A stretch of DNA of 64,000 nt from Chitinophagaceae bacterium PMP191F (GCA_001302245.1 LGYU01000033.1:62001-126000); one strand, 5' to 3'; shown: positions 9,649-20,000, counted from the stretch's first letter. Notes: a model not told the origin generated them from the letters alone. A program made the numbers and translations.

Positions 9649-10125
9649 ATGAAAAAAATCCTGACAGGTATGCTCTTTTGCATTGCTCTACATACGCATG
9701 CACAAACCAACATAACAGAGATCAATGAACAGGTGTGGAAACCTTTTGTAAAGGCTTTTGAGCAGAATGATGCAGAACTTTTTTGTTCATTGCATTCCAG
9801 GTCGCTGATACGTGTACAGGCACGTGATCTGCTCAATTATGATACCTATACAACCAATTATGCGCGCATGTTTGAGCGTATGAAAAAAGAACAAACGCAT
9901 TCTACTATCACATTGCGTTTCAGTCGTCGTTTATCAGATAGTACACGCGCGTTTGAAGAAGGCTATTATAAAATGGTATATCCCTACAAGGGGAAATTTG
10001 AAACAGGGTATGGAAAATTTACTGTAATACTGACGAAGGAAAATGGTCAATGGAAAATAATGCTGGATTCTGATCTCAGCGACGGAGTAAATGAGGAGGT
10101 ATTTATGAGCGGCAAAGAAATGTAA
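9649..10125 (+). CDS. Secreted NTF2-like (DUF4440/SnoaL-type) protein
   Basis: A protein of about 158 residues that starts at 9649 with a signal peptide (MKKILTGMLFCIALHTHAQ); the upstream ATG at 9607 only adds residues before the signal. The mature part has the cone-shaped NTF2-like pattern: a first helix (WKPFVKAFEQNDAELFCSLH), a middle region, then beta strands with GYYKMVYPYKGK and a final GQWKIMLDSDLS strand. NTF2-like domains of this kind bind small ligands or act as enzymes, and no specific activity can be assigned. It is a single gene closed by a strong terminator at 10156-10185. Confidence 0.7.
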   Translation: MKKILTGMLFCIALHTHAQTNITEINEQVWKPFVKAFEQNDAELFCSLHSRSLIRVQARDLLNYDTYTTNYARMFERMKKEQTHSTITLRFSRRLSDSTRAFEEGYYKMVYPYKGKFETGYGKFTVILTKENGQWKIMLDSDLSDGVNEEVFMSGKEM

Positions 10126-10155
10126 TGATAGCCCACATAAAAGTGCTGGCAGCAG

Positions 10156-10185
10156 CCCGCTAAAAATGTTTTAGCGGGTTTTTTT
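10156..10185 (+). terminator. Rho-independent terminator after the NTF2-like gene
   Basis: A perfect 10-bp stem CCCGCTAAAA / TTTTAGCGGG with a 3-base loop, followed by seven T residues. It begins 30 bases after the stop codon of the NTF2-like gene. The opposite gene at 10232-10618 converges on it. Confidence 0.9.
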
Positions 10186-10231
10186 ATACAGGATAATTGA
10201 AAAATGGAAACAATTTTATTCTGGAAAAATA

Positions 10232-10618
10232 TCATGAGCTGGCATTTTCATCCTCCTCCTCCGGTTTATTGATAAACTTTCTGATTTTTTGTAATAATTG
10301 TTTTTTTGTCCAGATGAAGCCTGTTTTTGACTTGGGAGGCTTTCTTTTTTGCGGAAACAGGTAGCGCCTGGCTTCCTGTAATGATAAGTTGAATTCTCTT
10401 GCAGTGCAGGTTTCCATGGAGCGCAGCATGTCATCCAGAAGTTGCTTTTCAGTTGGATCATGCAGGTCCATGGCGAATTCTGACAGGCTCCATATACCAC
10501 CTGTTTGCTCGGTATGTGGTTCATATTCTACAATAATCCCCCTGATAACATCTTCTTCCATGGCAAGTCTCAGTCGTTTCCTGGTATTACCCAGTGTGTG
10601 CAGGTAGATATATTTCAT
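10232..10618 (-). CDS. Hypothetical protein, charged, 128 aa
   Basis: I do not recognise this family. It encodes a soluble, strongly charged protein with no signal peptide or membrane segment. Visible features are an N-terminal MKYIYLHTLGNTRKRLRLAM, a mid segment (LLDDMLRSMETCTAREFNLS) that looks helical, a basic run FPQKRKPPKSKTG and an acidic C-terminus KPEEEDENASS. Codon use resembles the neighbours. The gene stands alone between a terminator on one side and a 320-base spacer on the other. The ATG at 10618 is the only sensible start. Confidence 0.6.
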   Translation of the reverse strand: MKYIYLHTLGNTRKRLRLAMEEDVIRGIIVEYEPHTEQTGGIWSLSEFAMDLHDPTEKQLLDDMLRSMETCTAREFNLSLQEARRYLFPQKRKPPKSKTGFIWTKKQLLQKIRKFINKPEEEDENASS

Positions 10619-10940
10619 ATTTTACATATAGGTTTAAGGTTGTATATGGCTGTTAGAAGATATGAAACAGTATTTTATTTTGCAACTGTCGTCGTATATT
10701 CAACAACGGTAGTTAATGCGGAGATCAAGGCCAATACTTCAGGGGAAGAAAACAGGAGAAAATATAATAATTAAAAACAGGAATTACTATTAAATGCCAT
10801 AGTTTTCTGCAAGCAGATGATCAGGCTCAACAGGCTTTCTTTTTTGCGTGTATAGTTTGATCAATATAAGGGGGGTATGTATTAAAAAAAAGGCGATGCT
10901 TTTAGCATCGCCGCGATGGAGAGTTACCAGGGCCTTAAAA
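10619..10940. other. Intergenic region with one terminator
   Basis: A spacer of 322 bases. It should hold the promoter of the 10232-10618 gene and the terminator of the 10941-12152 gene at its right end. Otherwise it is AT-rich with no convincing ORF; the short plus-strand frames end inside low-complexity sequence. Confidence 0.4.
10883..10912 (-). terminator. Rho-independent terminator of the 10941-12152 gene
   Basis: Perfect 8-bp stem GGCGATGC / GCATCGCC with a 5-base loop. Read on the minus strand it is followed by a run of eight T residues. It starts 28 bases after the stop codon of the secreted hypothetical gene. Confidence 0.88.
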
Positions 10941-12152
10941 CTATTTCAGGTCTTTTATATCTACAGGTATAAAGATCAGGGGAGTGGGTAAGCAGGATGC
11001 GCCGGGGGGAGAATAAGTCAGTTTAATGGTTTGCTCTTCTCCATTGCCGGATGGCATAAACACCTGTACCAGTATGGCTTCCGGTGCTTTGCGGGTAATC
11101 AACTGGTTGGAAGGCAGTTGGATAATACCTTCTTTAAATTTACCGCCACTTACCACCATGGTATTGGCCATACCGCCACACCATTGGTTATTGTCGCTGC
11201 GCGCATTCCAGGTTACCAGCGCCAGGGCTTTGCCGTCGCTGCTTTTCCATTTCATATCAATATTGTACAGTACGCCATAGTTGCCCGCCAGTGTTGCCAC
11301 TGCACCGGTGGTGCTTTCTTTACCCAGTACCCAGGGATCCTGTTTGCCATCTGCTACAATGATCTGCGAAATGCCGTCTTTGGTATCAAGTGTGGCATTG
11401 GTATACACCTGGTAATTGCTTACGCCGAATATGCCACGGCCGGCACCGCTTTTGCTTTTTGAAGGCAGCACGGTTTTGATCCGTTCCATGGCTTTTGCAG
11501 TAGCAGTTTTAGGATCAGTCTGAACTATGCTGATTTCGCCAGGCTGATCAATTACAAACTCATAAATACCGTGTACCAGTTCATCATATTTTACAATGTT
11601 CTTTTCATGTTGCGGATCAATAGCTACCACTTCACCGGGTTTAATGGTGCGGATAACAGACTGGGCCGTAGAAGCAAAGTAATCAGCCAATCCTTGTTTG
11701 CCAATCTGGAAATAGTTGCCGCTGGGTTTTTGTGAAGAGAATTTCAGCATACGCAGATGCATGGCTGTCTTGCCGGTATTTTTGATCACTGCAACGATCT
11801 TGGTTTCAATTTTTGCAGGTTCTTTTACGCCATTTACGTTGTACACATACAAACGCACAGTACCGGGTTCTACTGCTTCACGAAAAGCGATCGCTTCCGG
11901 AATGCGTATATACTCCGGATCATCTGAAATAAGATATTGCGGGCCGGGCATTACAATTTTGCGGTATTCCTGTTGCGGAAGTTTTTCAGTAAGTAAACCG
12001 GGTAATTCTACAATATTTCCCTGCTGTGTAGTCAGCAATCGTCTATTCAGCTCGGGTGTCAGTTCCTGGGCGTTTGTTTGCAGAGCGCAGGCCAGCGTAC
12101 CGGAAAAAAGAAGAGCGTGCAAAGTGCGGGAACGGGCATGTAATGTGTGCAT
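10941..12152 (-). CDS. Secreted protein of unknown function, 403 aa
   Basis: I cannot name the family with confidence. The N-terminus (MHTLHARSRTLHALLFSGTL, ending ALQTNAQ) is a signal peptide, so the protein is exported. The mature part looks all-beta: an early stretch with EAVEPGTVRLYVYNVNG, a segment with KNTGKTAMHLRMLKFSSQKP typical of a beta-sandwich, YEFVIDQPGEISIVQTD, then GRGIFGVSNYQVYTNATL. Somewhat similar long beta proteins occur in Paenibacillus as copper-amine-oxidase-like stalk proteins, a weak resemblance only. It lies 166 bases downstream of the ROK regulator gene on the same strand and has its own terminator. An AT-rich dyad at 12210-12220 lies in its upstream region. Confidence 0.65.
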   Translation of the reverse strand: MHTLHARSRTLHALLFSGTLACALQTNAQELTPELNRRLLTTQQGNIVELPGLLTEKLPQQEYRKIVMPGPQYLISDDPEYIRIPEAIAFREAVEPGTVRLYVYNVNGVKEPAKIETKIVAVIKNTGKTAMHLRMLKFSSQKPSGNYFQIGKQGLADYFASTAQSVIRTIKPGEVVAIDPQHEKNIVKYDELVHGIYEFVIDQPGEISIVQTDPKTATAKAMERIKTVLPSKSKSGAGRGIFGVSNYQVYTNATLDTKDGISQIIVADGKQDPWVLGKESTTGAVATLAGNYGVLYNIDMKWKSSDGKALALVTWNARSDNNQWCGGMANTMVVSGGKFKEGIIQLPSNQLITRKAPEAILVQVFMPSGNGEEQTIKLTYSPPGASCLPTPLIFIPVDIKDLK

Positions 12153-12318
12153 AATGGCTCTTTGATAGTGATAAAATAAAAATTATTATAAAGTATTGTA
12201 AACTTAATAATAAAATTTATAAAATGAGAAATAAAAAGACATTAAAGAAAAATACAAGATAGTTTGAAGAATAATAAATCTGTAACAGCACCACGCATCA
12301 TTTGAAACCAATAGCGTT

Positions 12319-13551
12319 TTATTTCACTGACAACAATTTGTTGCGTGCAATTAAGCAACCACCGATTACACCCGAGCTTTCATTCAGTTTTGACATGCGT
12401 AGCTGCGTATCGTTGTTGACAAGGCTTAATGAATATTTGTTAAGCGCGCTGCGTATCGGCAGGCGGATATAATCTCCTGTTTCAGCCAGTGTACCACCCA
12501 GTATCACCAGTTCGGGATTAAAGATGTTGATGAGCACTGAAATACCACGGCCTATTTTTTCGCCGATCTCTGCGATCAGTTCAATACACAATACATCTTC
12601 ATTGCGTGTAGCCTGTATAATATCTGACAGACGCAGTTCTTCCGGCATTTTATTATTGCGCAACAGGCTGGAGGTGGAACCCTGTTCTATTTTTTCTTTA
12701 AACAAACGCAGCAATGCCTGGCCTGATGCTTCTGTTTCGAGACAACCTTTTTTGCCACAATGACAAATGATCTCATTGGAGAAAACAGGGATGTGTCCAA
12801 ACTCGCCGCCAAACCCCGATTTACCACGGTATATTTTTCCATCAAGCATAATACCCAAACCAATACCATAGTCAAGGTTTACAAAAAGCACATTCTTTTC
12901 ATCGTGTACAATGCCGTTGTGGAATTCGCCATAGGCCATGGCGCGTGAATCGTTTTCAAGAAAGGTGCGGATGCCCAGTGTTTTTTCGATAGTAGTGCTC
13001 AGCGGTTCTTCATGAAAATGGAAGAAGCTATAGCTATAGCCACTTTCGCTGTTGATACGCCCTGAAAGGTTTACGCACAGCGACAATATATTCCTGTTGT
13101 TTTTGGGTAGGTTGGCAATAAAGTTCTGAATGATCTTTATCAGCTGATCAAAAGATTCGCGGGTATTGGCCAGTATATAGGGTACGTGCATTTCTGCAGT
13201 TACCAGGTTCTTTTTAAAATCGAGCAAACCGATATTGATATAATAATTCTTTACATCAATACCCAGGAAAAAAGCAGATTCGGCAACCAGTCCGTACATG
13301 CTGGCACGGCGTCCTCCCTTTGAATCCACTTTGCCATAATCTTTCACCAAACCATCGGTGATCAGTTCGTTGATGAGGCTGGTGGTTTTGGGTACACTGA
13401 TATTAATGGCAAGTGCCAGATCGGTAATGGTGCTGTTTCCGGTTTCGTCCAGGTAACTGATAATGCTTCGCTTCAGCGATTTGTTCTTGTACGCTACACC
13501 AGAAGTATTCTCTTCTGAAAAAATCTCGAATATGCTTTGATTCAACGTCAT
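12319..13551 (-). CDS. ROK family transcriptional repressor (NagC/XylR type)
   Basis: A 410-residue ROK regulator. The N-terminal winged helix is visible at about residues 25-85 (KRSIISYLDETGNSTITDLA, SVPKTTSLINELITDGLVKD), followed by the sugar-kinase-like ROK fold. The zinc motif CHCGKKGCLE is at about residues 262-271, and a C-terminal NPELVILGGTLAE is present. Such proteins bind an amino sugar, sugar or sugar phosphate and release DNA. The gene is divergent from the AGE epimerase gene that opens the large locus at 13723-36809, so it is the obvious candidate regulator. Strong AT-rich dyads in the shared intergenic region are likely operators. Confidence 0.92.
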   Translation of the reverse strand: MTLNQSIFEIFSEENTSGVAYKNKSLKRSIISYLDETGNSTITDLALAINISVPKTTSLINELITDGLVKDYGKVDSKGGRRASMYGLVAESAFFLGIDVKNYYINIGLLDFKKNLVTAEMHVPYILANTRESFDQLIKIIQNFIANLPKNNRNILSLCVNLSGRINSESGYSYSFFHFHEEPLSTTIEKTLGIRTFLENDSRAMAYGEFHNGIVHDEKNVLFVNLDYGIGLGIMLDGKIYRGKSGFGGEFGHIPVFSNEIICHCGKKGCLETEASGQALLRLFKEKIEQGSTSSLLRNNKMPEELRLSDIIQATRNEDVLCIELIAEIGEKIGRGISVLINIFNPELVILGGTLAETGDYIRLPIRSALNKYSLSLVNNDTQLRMSKLNESSGVIGGCLIARNKLLSVK

Positions 13552-13631
13552 GCAACTGGGATAAAGTTTAATAAACTAAGATAGGATGAATGCCAATTAA
13601 ATTAAAAAAGTTATTAAAAGCTATCTAGTTA

Positions 13632-13684
13632 AATAAAAAATTTTATTAAGTATGTTTTAAATAATAAATTTAATTATAAATTTA
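13632..13684. promoter_or_regulatory. Candidate ROK operators between divergent genes
   Basis: Two dyads lie between the ROK gene and the AGE gene. The first is AATAAAA-AA-TTTTATT at 13632-13647. The second is TAAATTTA-ATTA-TAAATTTA at 13665-13684, a perfect 8-bp inverted repeat with a 4-base spacer. AT-rich dyads are known binding sites of NagC/Mlc-type regulators. The region is very AT-rich, so chance dyads are possible, and binding is inferred. Confidence 0.45.
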
Positions 13685-13722
13685 CCTACAAAAGTAAAAT
13701 AAATTATAAATATAAAGGATAT

Positions 13723-14937
13723 ATGACTGCTGCTGACCGGAATGAGAGCCTAACTGCTGAAAAAGAAGCCAAAGTGGAGACGTTGTCGCTGAAAGCATAT
13801 GCTTCACTATATCGTGATGAACTGCTGGATAATGTGCTGCCTTTCTGGTTGCAGAACAGCAGGGATGAAACGAACGGCGGTTTTTTTACCTGTTTGAACA
13901 GGGAAGGAAAGGTGTTCGATACCGACAAGTTTATGTGGCTGCAGGGCAGGGAAGTGTGGTGCTTCAGTTATATGTATAATAATGTAGCAAGGAAAGATTC
14001 ATGGTTGCAGATGGCATTGCATGGTGCAGCTTTCATGGAAAAATATGGAAGGGATGCCCAGGGCAACTGGTACTTTTCATTAACGGCCGATGGAAAACCA
14101 TTGGTACAGCCTTATAATATTTTCAGTGATTGTTTTGCTGCCATGGCTTTTTCATCACTGGACAAGGCGCAGCCCAATGATCGCTACAAGGCAATTGCCA
14201 TCAGCACTTTTGAAAATATCATTCGCAGGCAGGATAACTGGAAAGGTGTATATAATAAGGCTTATCCCGGTACACGTGCACTGAAAGGATTCAGTTTACC
14301 TATGATCTTATGCAACCTGTCACTGGAAATGGAGCATCTGTTGGGAGAGAAAAGGGTGAATGAGTTTATTCCTACAGTGATACATGAAGTGATGGATGTT
14401 TTTTATCAGCCCGAACACGGACTGATACTGGAGAATGTACATCCTGACGGAAGTTTTTCTGACAGTTTTGAAGGAAGGCTCATCAATCCCGGGCATACTA
14501 TTGAGGCCATGTGGTTTATTATGGACCTGGGTAAAAGACTGAATGATGAAGCCCTGATCAGAAAAGCTGTTGATATTATGCTGTGTGCACTGGAATTTGG
14601 ATGGGATCAGCAATACGGTGGTATCCTGTATTTCATGGATATACTGGGACATCCGCCGCAGCAACTGGAGTGGGATCAGAAATTGTGGTGGGTGCATGTG
14701 GAAGCATTGGTGGCGCTGGCAAAAGGTTTTGCCTATACCGGCGATGCACGTTGCGCACAATGGTTTAAAAAAGTACACGACTATACCTGGCAACATTTCA
14801 GAGATACCCAGTACGGCGAATGGTTTGGTTACCTGAACAGAAGGGGAGAAGTATTGCTGGATCTGAAAGGCGGTAAATGGAAAGGATGTTTTCACGTACC
14901 GCGCGGGTTATATCAGGTATGGAAAACGCTGGAATAG
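13723..14937 (+). CDS. AGE family epimerase (N-acylglucosamine 2-epimerase)
   Basis: About 404 residues of an (alpha/alpha)6-barrel epimerase/isomerase. Typical stretches are TNGGFFTCLNREGKVFDTDK, FMWLQGREVWCFSYMYN, LINPGHTIEAMWFIMDLGKR, and a C-terminal WWVHVEALVALA followed by YGEWFGYLNRRGEVLLDLKG; the His of PGHTIEA and later His residues are the expected catalytic ones. The family interconverts GlcNAc/ManNAc or epimerises/isomerises other sugars (mannose, cellobiose), so specificity needs testing. With NagB, a NagX-like protein and a ROK regulator around it, an N-acyl-hexosamine is the best guess. It is the first gene of the plus-strand locus and lacks a signal peptide (cytosolic). Confidence 0.9.
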   Translation: MTAADRNESLTAEKEAKVETLSLKAYASLYRDELLDNVLPFWLQNSRDETNGGFFTCLNREGKVFDTDKFMWLQGREVWCFSYMYNNVARKDSWLQMALHGAAFMEKYGRDAQGNWYFSLTADGKPLVQPYNIFSDCFAAMAFSSLDKAQPNDRYKAIAISTFENIIRRQDNWKGVYNKAYPGTRALKGFSLPMILCNLSLEMEHLLGEKRVNEFIPTVIHEVMDVFYQPEHGLILENVHPDGSFSDSFEGRLINPGHTIEAMWFIMDLGKRLNDEALIRKAVDIMLCALEFGWDQQYGGILYFMDILGHPPQQLEWDQKLWWVHVEALVALAKGFAYTGDARCAQWFKKVHDYTWQHFRDTQYGEWFGYLNRRGEVLLDLKGGKWKGCFHVPRGLYQVWKTLE

Positions 14938-15133
14938 CCGGATTGATTGTTAGATGGTTTGATGGCTTTGAATACAAACCATAGGGCAATCAAACAATAG
15001 AGCAATGATTGTTTACGATTGACTGACGATTCACGACGCTAACGATTTGCGATGACATATGAACCGGACTTTACGTCCCGGAACGATTGTCATGAAGTAA
15101 AAAAGTATTGTACTTGTTTATAAAACTTCTGAA

Positions 15134-16987
15134 ATGACATTCAAAACCAACTGCTACGGACTATTTGTTTTTTTACTGTGTTGTTGTGTACAAACGTATG
15201 CACAGCAGGTAACTAAAACAGATGTGCTGGTAATTGGCGGCGGTGCCAGCGGAACTACCGCGGGTATACAGGCTGCCAGGATGGGCGTAAATGTATTAGT
15301 AATAGAAGAGACCAACTGGCTGGGTGGTATGCTTACCAGCGCTGGTGTTTCAGCTATAGACGGTAATCACCGTATGCCTGGCGGATTGTGGGGTGAGTTC
15401 AGACAAAAACTGTATCAGTATTATGGCGGACCTGCAGCCGTTGAAACAGGCTGGGTAAGCAATACATTATTTGAACCACATATAGGCAATCAGGTATTAC
15501 AACAGATGGCTGCAACTGAAAAGAAACTGCAGATCTGGTTCAATACAAAATGGAATTTGCTGAAACGTGAGCAGGGACAATGGATGGTAACTGTAACACA
15601 AGGCAAAAAACAACTGACTGTTATTGCTCCTGTGCTGATAGATGCTACAGAACTGGGCGATGTACTGGCCGCAGCCGGTGCAGGATACAGGATAGGCATG
15701 GACAGCCGTTCTGAAACCGGTGAAGAACAGGCTCCTGAAAAAGCCAATAACATTATCCAGGATCTTACCTATGTAGCAGTATTAAAAGATTATGGCAAAA
15801 ATGCCGATAAAACAATTGCAAAACCTGCAGGATACGATCCCAAAGTATTTGATTGCAGTTGTGATGTCTCAGATCCCGCTTCGTTCGACAGTCCGCAGAA
15901 CAATTGTTATCGCATGATGCAGTATGGCAGATTGCCGAATAATAAATACATGATCAACTGGCCCAAGTGCGGCAACGATATTTACCTTAACCTTATTGAA
16001 AATACACCTGCTGAAAGAGAGCAGGCCCTGAAGGAAGCAAAACTGCATACATTGCGCTTTGTGTATTACCTGCAAACCAAACTGGGATATAAACATCTTG
16101 GTCTTGCTGATGATGAATTTACCACACCGGATAAACTACCTTCTATTCCATATCACCGCGAATCGCGCAGGGTAAAAGGTCTGGTAACGTTTACCGTAAA
16201 TCATATTGCACGTCCTTATGAAAGTGAAACACCTTTATATCGTACCGGTATAGCAGTAGGCGATTACCCGATTGATCACCATCACCTGAAAAATGAAGAT
16301 GCACCCAAGATAGATTTTGTAAAGATCAAAGTACCTTCTTACAATGTACCTATGGGAAGTTTGATTCCCGCAGATGTTGATGGACTGATCGTTGCTGAAA
16401 AAAGTATCAGTGTATCCAATATTGTAAACGGAGCCACCAGGCTGCAACCAGTAGTATTGCAACTGGGACAGGCTGCCGGTGTTATGGCTGCACTTTGTAT
16501 ACAAAAACAGCAACAACCGGCACAACTGAATGTACGCGATGTACAACGGCAACTGATAAAAGCCAATGGTTATATCATGCCCTTTGTTGATGTACCGGCT
16601 ACAGATCCGCAGTTTGAAGTGATACAACAGATCGGTGCAACGGGTATTCTGAAAGGTACCGGTGTTCCTTACATGTGGGCCAACCAGACATGGTTCTATC
16701 CTGATCTGCCAATGAGTGCGTATGAACTGGTGCTTGGATTGCGTTTGTATTATCCTGCATTAAGAACATGGTGGGGTGGATCCGGCGATTTGCTGACTGT
16801 ACCAACTTTGGTACAGGTGCTGAATGCTGCCGGAGTCATGGTTACAGCAGAGCAGCTAAGCCAGTCAATCACTGCTTCCGGAGTAAAGACAGGTGAACAG
16901 CTCAGCCGGCGTGCCATTGCTGTATTACTCGATAAATACCTTCATCCTTTTGATAAGTCAGTCAACATTTCAGGTAACCTGGAATAA
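15134..16987 (+). CDS. Secreted FAD-dependent oxidoreductase (FAD_oxidored family)
   Basis: 617 residues with a signal peptide (MTFKTNCYGLFVFLLCC, ending QTYAQ). A dinucleotide-binding Rossmann motif follows directly (DVLVIGGGASGTTAGIQAAR, GxGxxG at about residues 34-39), then NWLGGMLTSAGVSAIDGNH, typical of the FAD_oxidored family found in Bacteroidota glycan loci. A C-terminal segment repeats SLH-like or helical elements without clear identity. The substrate is unknown; the family is often encoded in PULs and is thought to oxidise a sugar or remove a modification in the periplasm. It follows the AGE gene by 196 bases and precedes susC by 36 bases. Confidence 0.85.
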   Translation: MTFKTNCYGLFVFLLCCCVQTYAQQVTKTDVLVIGGGASGTTAGIQAARMGVNVLVIEETNWLGGMLTSAGVSAIDGNHRMPGGLWGEFRQKLYQYYGGPAAVETGWVSNTLFEPHIGNQVLQQMAATEKKLQIWFNTKWNLLKREQGQWMVTVTQGKKQLTVIAPVLIDATELGDVLAAAGAGYRIGMDSRSETGEEQAPEKANNIIQDLTYVAVLKDYGKNADKTIAKPAGYDPKVFDCSCDVSDPASFDSPQNNCYRMMQYGRLPNNKYMINWPKCGNDIYLNLIENTPAEREQALKEAKLHTLRFVYYLQTKLGYKHLGLADDEFTTPDKLPSIPYHRESRRVKGLVTFTVNHIARPYESETPLYRTGIAVGDYPIDHHHLKNEDAPKIDFVKIKVPSYNVPMGSLIPADVDGLIVAEKSISVSNIVNGATRLQPVVLQLGQAAGVMAALCIQKQQQPAQLNVRDVQRQLIKANGYIMPFVDVPATDPQFEVIQQIGATGILKGTGVPYMWANQTWFYPDLPMSAYELVLGLRLYYPALRTWWGGSGDLLTVPTLVQVLNAAGVMVTAEQLSQSITASGVKTGEQLSRRAIAVLLDKYLHPFDKSVNISGNLE

Positions 16988-17023
16988 CCAGAACTCAATT
17001 TAGTAACCTCCACTTTTTAACCA

Positions 17024-20000
17024 ATGCAATTGAAAATGAGACAATCAAGGCATCTATTGTTAGCATGGCGAAGGATATGGCTGCTTGCAATTCTTTTTGC
17101 GTGCCATACTTTGTCATTTGCCCAAACCAAAACGGTTTCAGGCTCTGTCACCACTACTACGGGACAGCCACTTCAGGGAGCTTCAGTATTCGTTAAGGGT
17201 AGCACACAAGGAACTGTTTCCGGCAGCGACGGAAAATTTACTTTACATGTTGCTGAAGCTAAAGTAATCCTTGAAATTTCTATGACGGGTTACACTACTG
17301 TAACAGTTACTGCTGAACCAGGCAAAACGGTTGTTGTAAAACTTACAGAAAACCAGAAAGACATGGAAGAAGTGGTGGTGGTAGCTTATGGCAAGCAAAA
17401 GAAAGCAAATGTGGTTGGTTCAGTTGCACAGATCAGTGGAGATGAATTAAAGAAAGCGCCTGCTATGAACGTTACCAATATGCTGGCGGGAAGACTGCCC
17501 GGCCTGGTAACCTTACAACAATCAGGTCGTCCTGGTAATGACGATGCTACTTTGCGTATCCGTGGTTTAAGTACATACGGAGGTGCATCAGGCCCGTTGG
17601 TCATCATTGATAACGTACAGCGTGCTTCTTTCAGCAATCTTGATCCTAATGAGATCGAAAGCATTACGTTGCTGAAAGATGCGGTTTCTACAGCCGTATA
17701 TGGTTTACAGGCCGCGAACGGTATCATCCTGATCACTACTAAAAGAGGTAAAAACCAGAAACCGGTGATCAGTTATGATGGTGCTGCTACTTTCAACTCC
17801 AATACACGTTTCCCCAAATTCCTGAATGGCGCTGATTATATGCAGTGGTATAATAAAGGTATTGAAATGGATAACGATTACCTGGAGCATACCAATGGTA
17901 GTCCTGTTCCTTATGTGTATACACAAGAGCAGATCGATGCTGTACGTAAAGGTTCCAATACCAATCCGCTGCTGGGCAATACTGATTGGGTAGGTATGCT
18001 GGTAGATAACAGAGCAGTTTCACAACAACATAATGTTACAGTTCGTGGTGGTACAGATAAAGTAAAATATTTTACAAGTATTGGGTATCTGGATCAGGAG
18101 GGCGTGGTAAAAAGTACAAACTTCAAACGTTATAACGTACGTACTAACTTGGATGCACAGCTGAATGATTATTTCTCAGTGGCCATTGATCTGTCAGCAC
18201 GTCAGCAGTTGTCAAATACACCTGGTATTTCTCCTGATAACACTGCTTATATGAATCCTTTCTACCAGGCAGTGCGTATGTTGCCCAATATGCCGCTGTA
18301 TGCTCCCAATGGATTACCTACTGCGCACTATGCAGGTGCAGGCTGGGTAAACCCGATTGCAGCAGTGGAAAAATCAGGTTATCAGAAAGGTGAGACCAAC
18401 GTATTCCTGGGTAATATGACCTTCAATGTAAAAGTACCCTGGGTGAAAGGTCTGGAAGCCAAACTGCTGGTAGCTTACGATAAAACCAATACAGAAAACA
18501 AAGGATGGCTTACTCCTTACCAGTTAATGGGCCGTCAGCGCGACCAGGTAACCGGTGATTATACACTGATTGCCAATCCACCAGGTATTACCAGAACAAC
18601 GTTGCGTCAATCATACAACCAGAATAACAGGCGTACTTTCCAGCCAAGCATCACTTATAATAATCGTTTTGGCGATCATAACGTTTCTGCCCTGGCACTA
18701 TACGAATGGTCAAGGTACAGAACTAACCTGTTCTCAACTGGTGCCAGCAATTTCCCATTAACAGATCTGCAGGAAATTGATTTTGGCAGCACCGCAACAG
18801 CCGATTTTATTTCGCCTACCGGTTCCAGCAGTGTTGATGGAAGAGCAGGTTATGTAGCGCGTTTAAACTATAGTTATAAAGACAAGTACTTGCTGGAAGT
18901 TGCCAACAGATGGGATGCTTCTATCAAGTTTGCTAAAAATAACCGCTGGGAAATGTTCCCTGCTGTGGGTTTAGGCTGGATCATCAGTAAAGAGAACTTT
19001 TTTGATAAAATGACCGGTGTGGTAGATTTCCTGAAGCTGAAAGGTTCTGTAGGTCGTTTGGGTAATGATGGTAACGTAGGGCAGTTTGCTTACATGCAGA
19101 CATACGCATTGACCTCTTCACCGGTAGTGGTGATAGGTGGTCAGCCGGTATCTGCATTGTATACCAGCAATCCTCCCAACGTAAACATCAGGTGGGAAAC
19201 CACTACCAGCACCAATGTTGGTTTTGAAGCAACCTTCCTGCATGGTTTACTGAATGTAGACTTTGAATGGTTCTATAAAGAAACATCAGGTATCCTGAAC
19301 AGCCCCGGTTCATTGTATGCTTCTTCATTGGGAGGCTATTATCCTTCCAGTGTTAACTCAGGCAAAATGTCCAACAAAGGATTTGACCTGCAGATCAAAC
19401 ACAACAACAATATCGGCAAGTTCCAATATGGCATCACTGCCAATGTGAACTGGGCAAGGAACAAAGTGTTGAGATATAACGAAAGTGAAGGATTGCCTGA
19501 ATGGCAACGCGTGGTAGGACATCCTTATGGCCGTAAACTGGGATTTGTGGTAGAAGGTATATACCAGAACTGGGAAGAAGCCAACAATGGTATTTCACCG
19601 AGCGGTGGTTACCTTGCTCCGGGCTTTTTCAAATATAAAGACCTGAATGGTGATGGCCGGTTGACCCGTACAGATGATATGGCTTTTGTTGGCCGCAGTA
19701 ACCTGCCCGAGTTGATGTATGGTTTGAATATTGATCTGCGTTATGGCGGTTTTGATTTCTCTGCTCTGATCCAGGGCGCTGCGTTGTGTGATGTAAATCT
19801 TGCCGGAACTTATGAAGGTTCCAGCGGTACCAGTGGCGTAGATGACAACACACCATTTACCAAGCCATTTTACAATTATGGAAACTCTCCTTACTTCCTG
19901 GTTGAAAATGCATGGACTCCTGATAATCCCGGAGCTAACTTCCCTCGTTTAAGTTCATACAAAGCATCTTTATCAGCTCATAACGCACACTCTAATTCAG

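Noticed and set aside
9369-9836. 155-residue minus-strand ORF near the NTF2-like gene
   Set aside because: It overlaps the coding strand of 9649-10125 and has a Cys/Phe/Ser-rich composition unlike a real protein.
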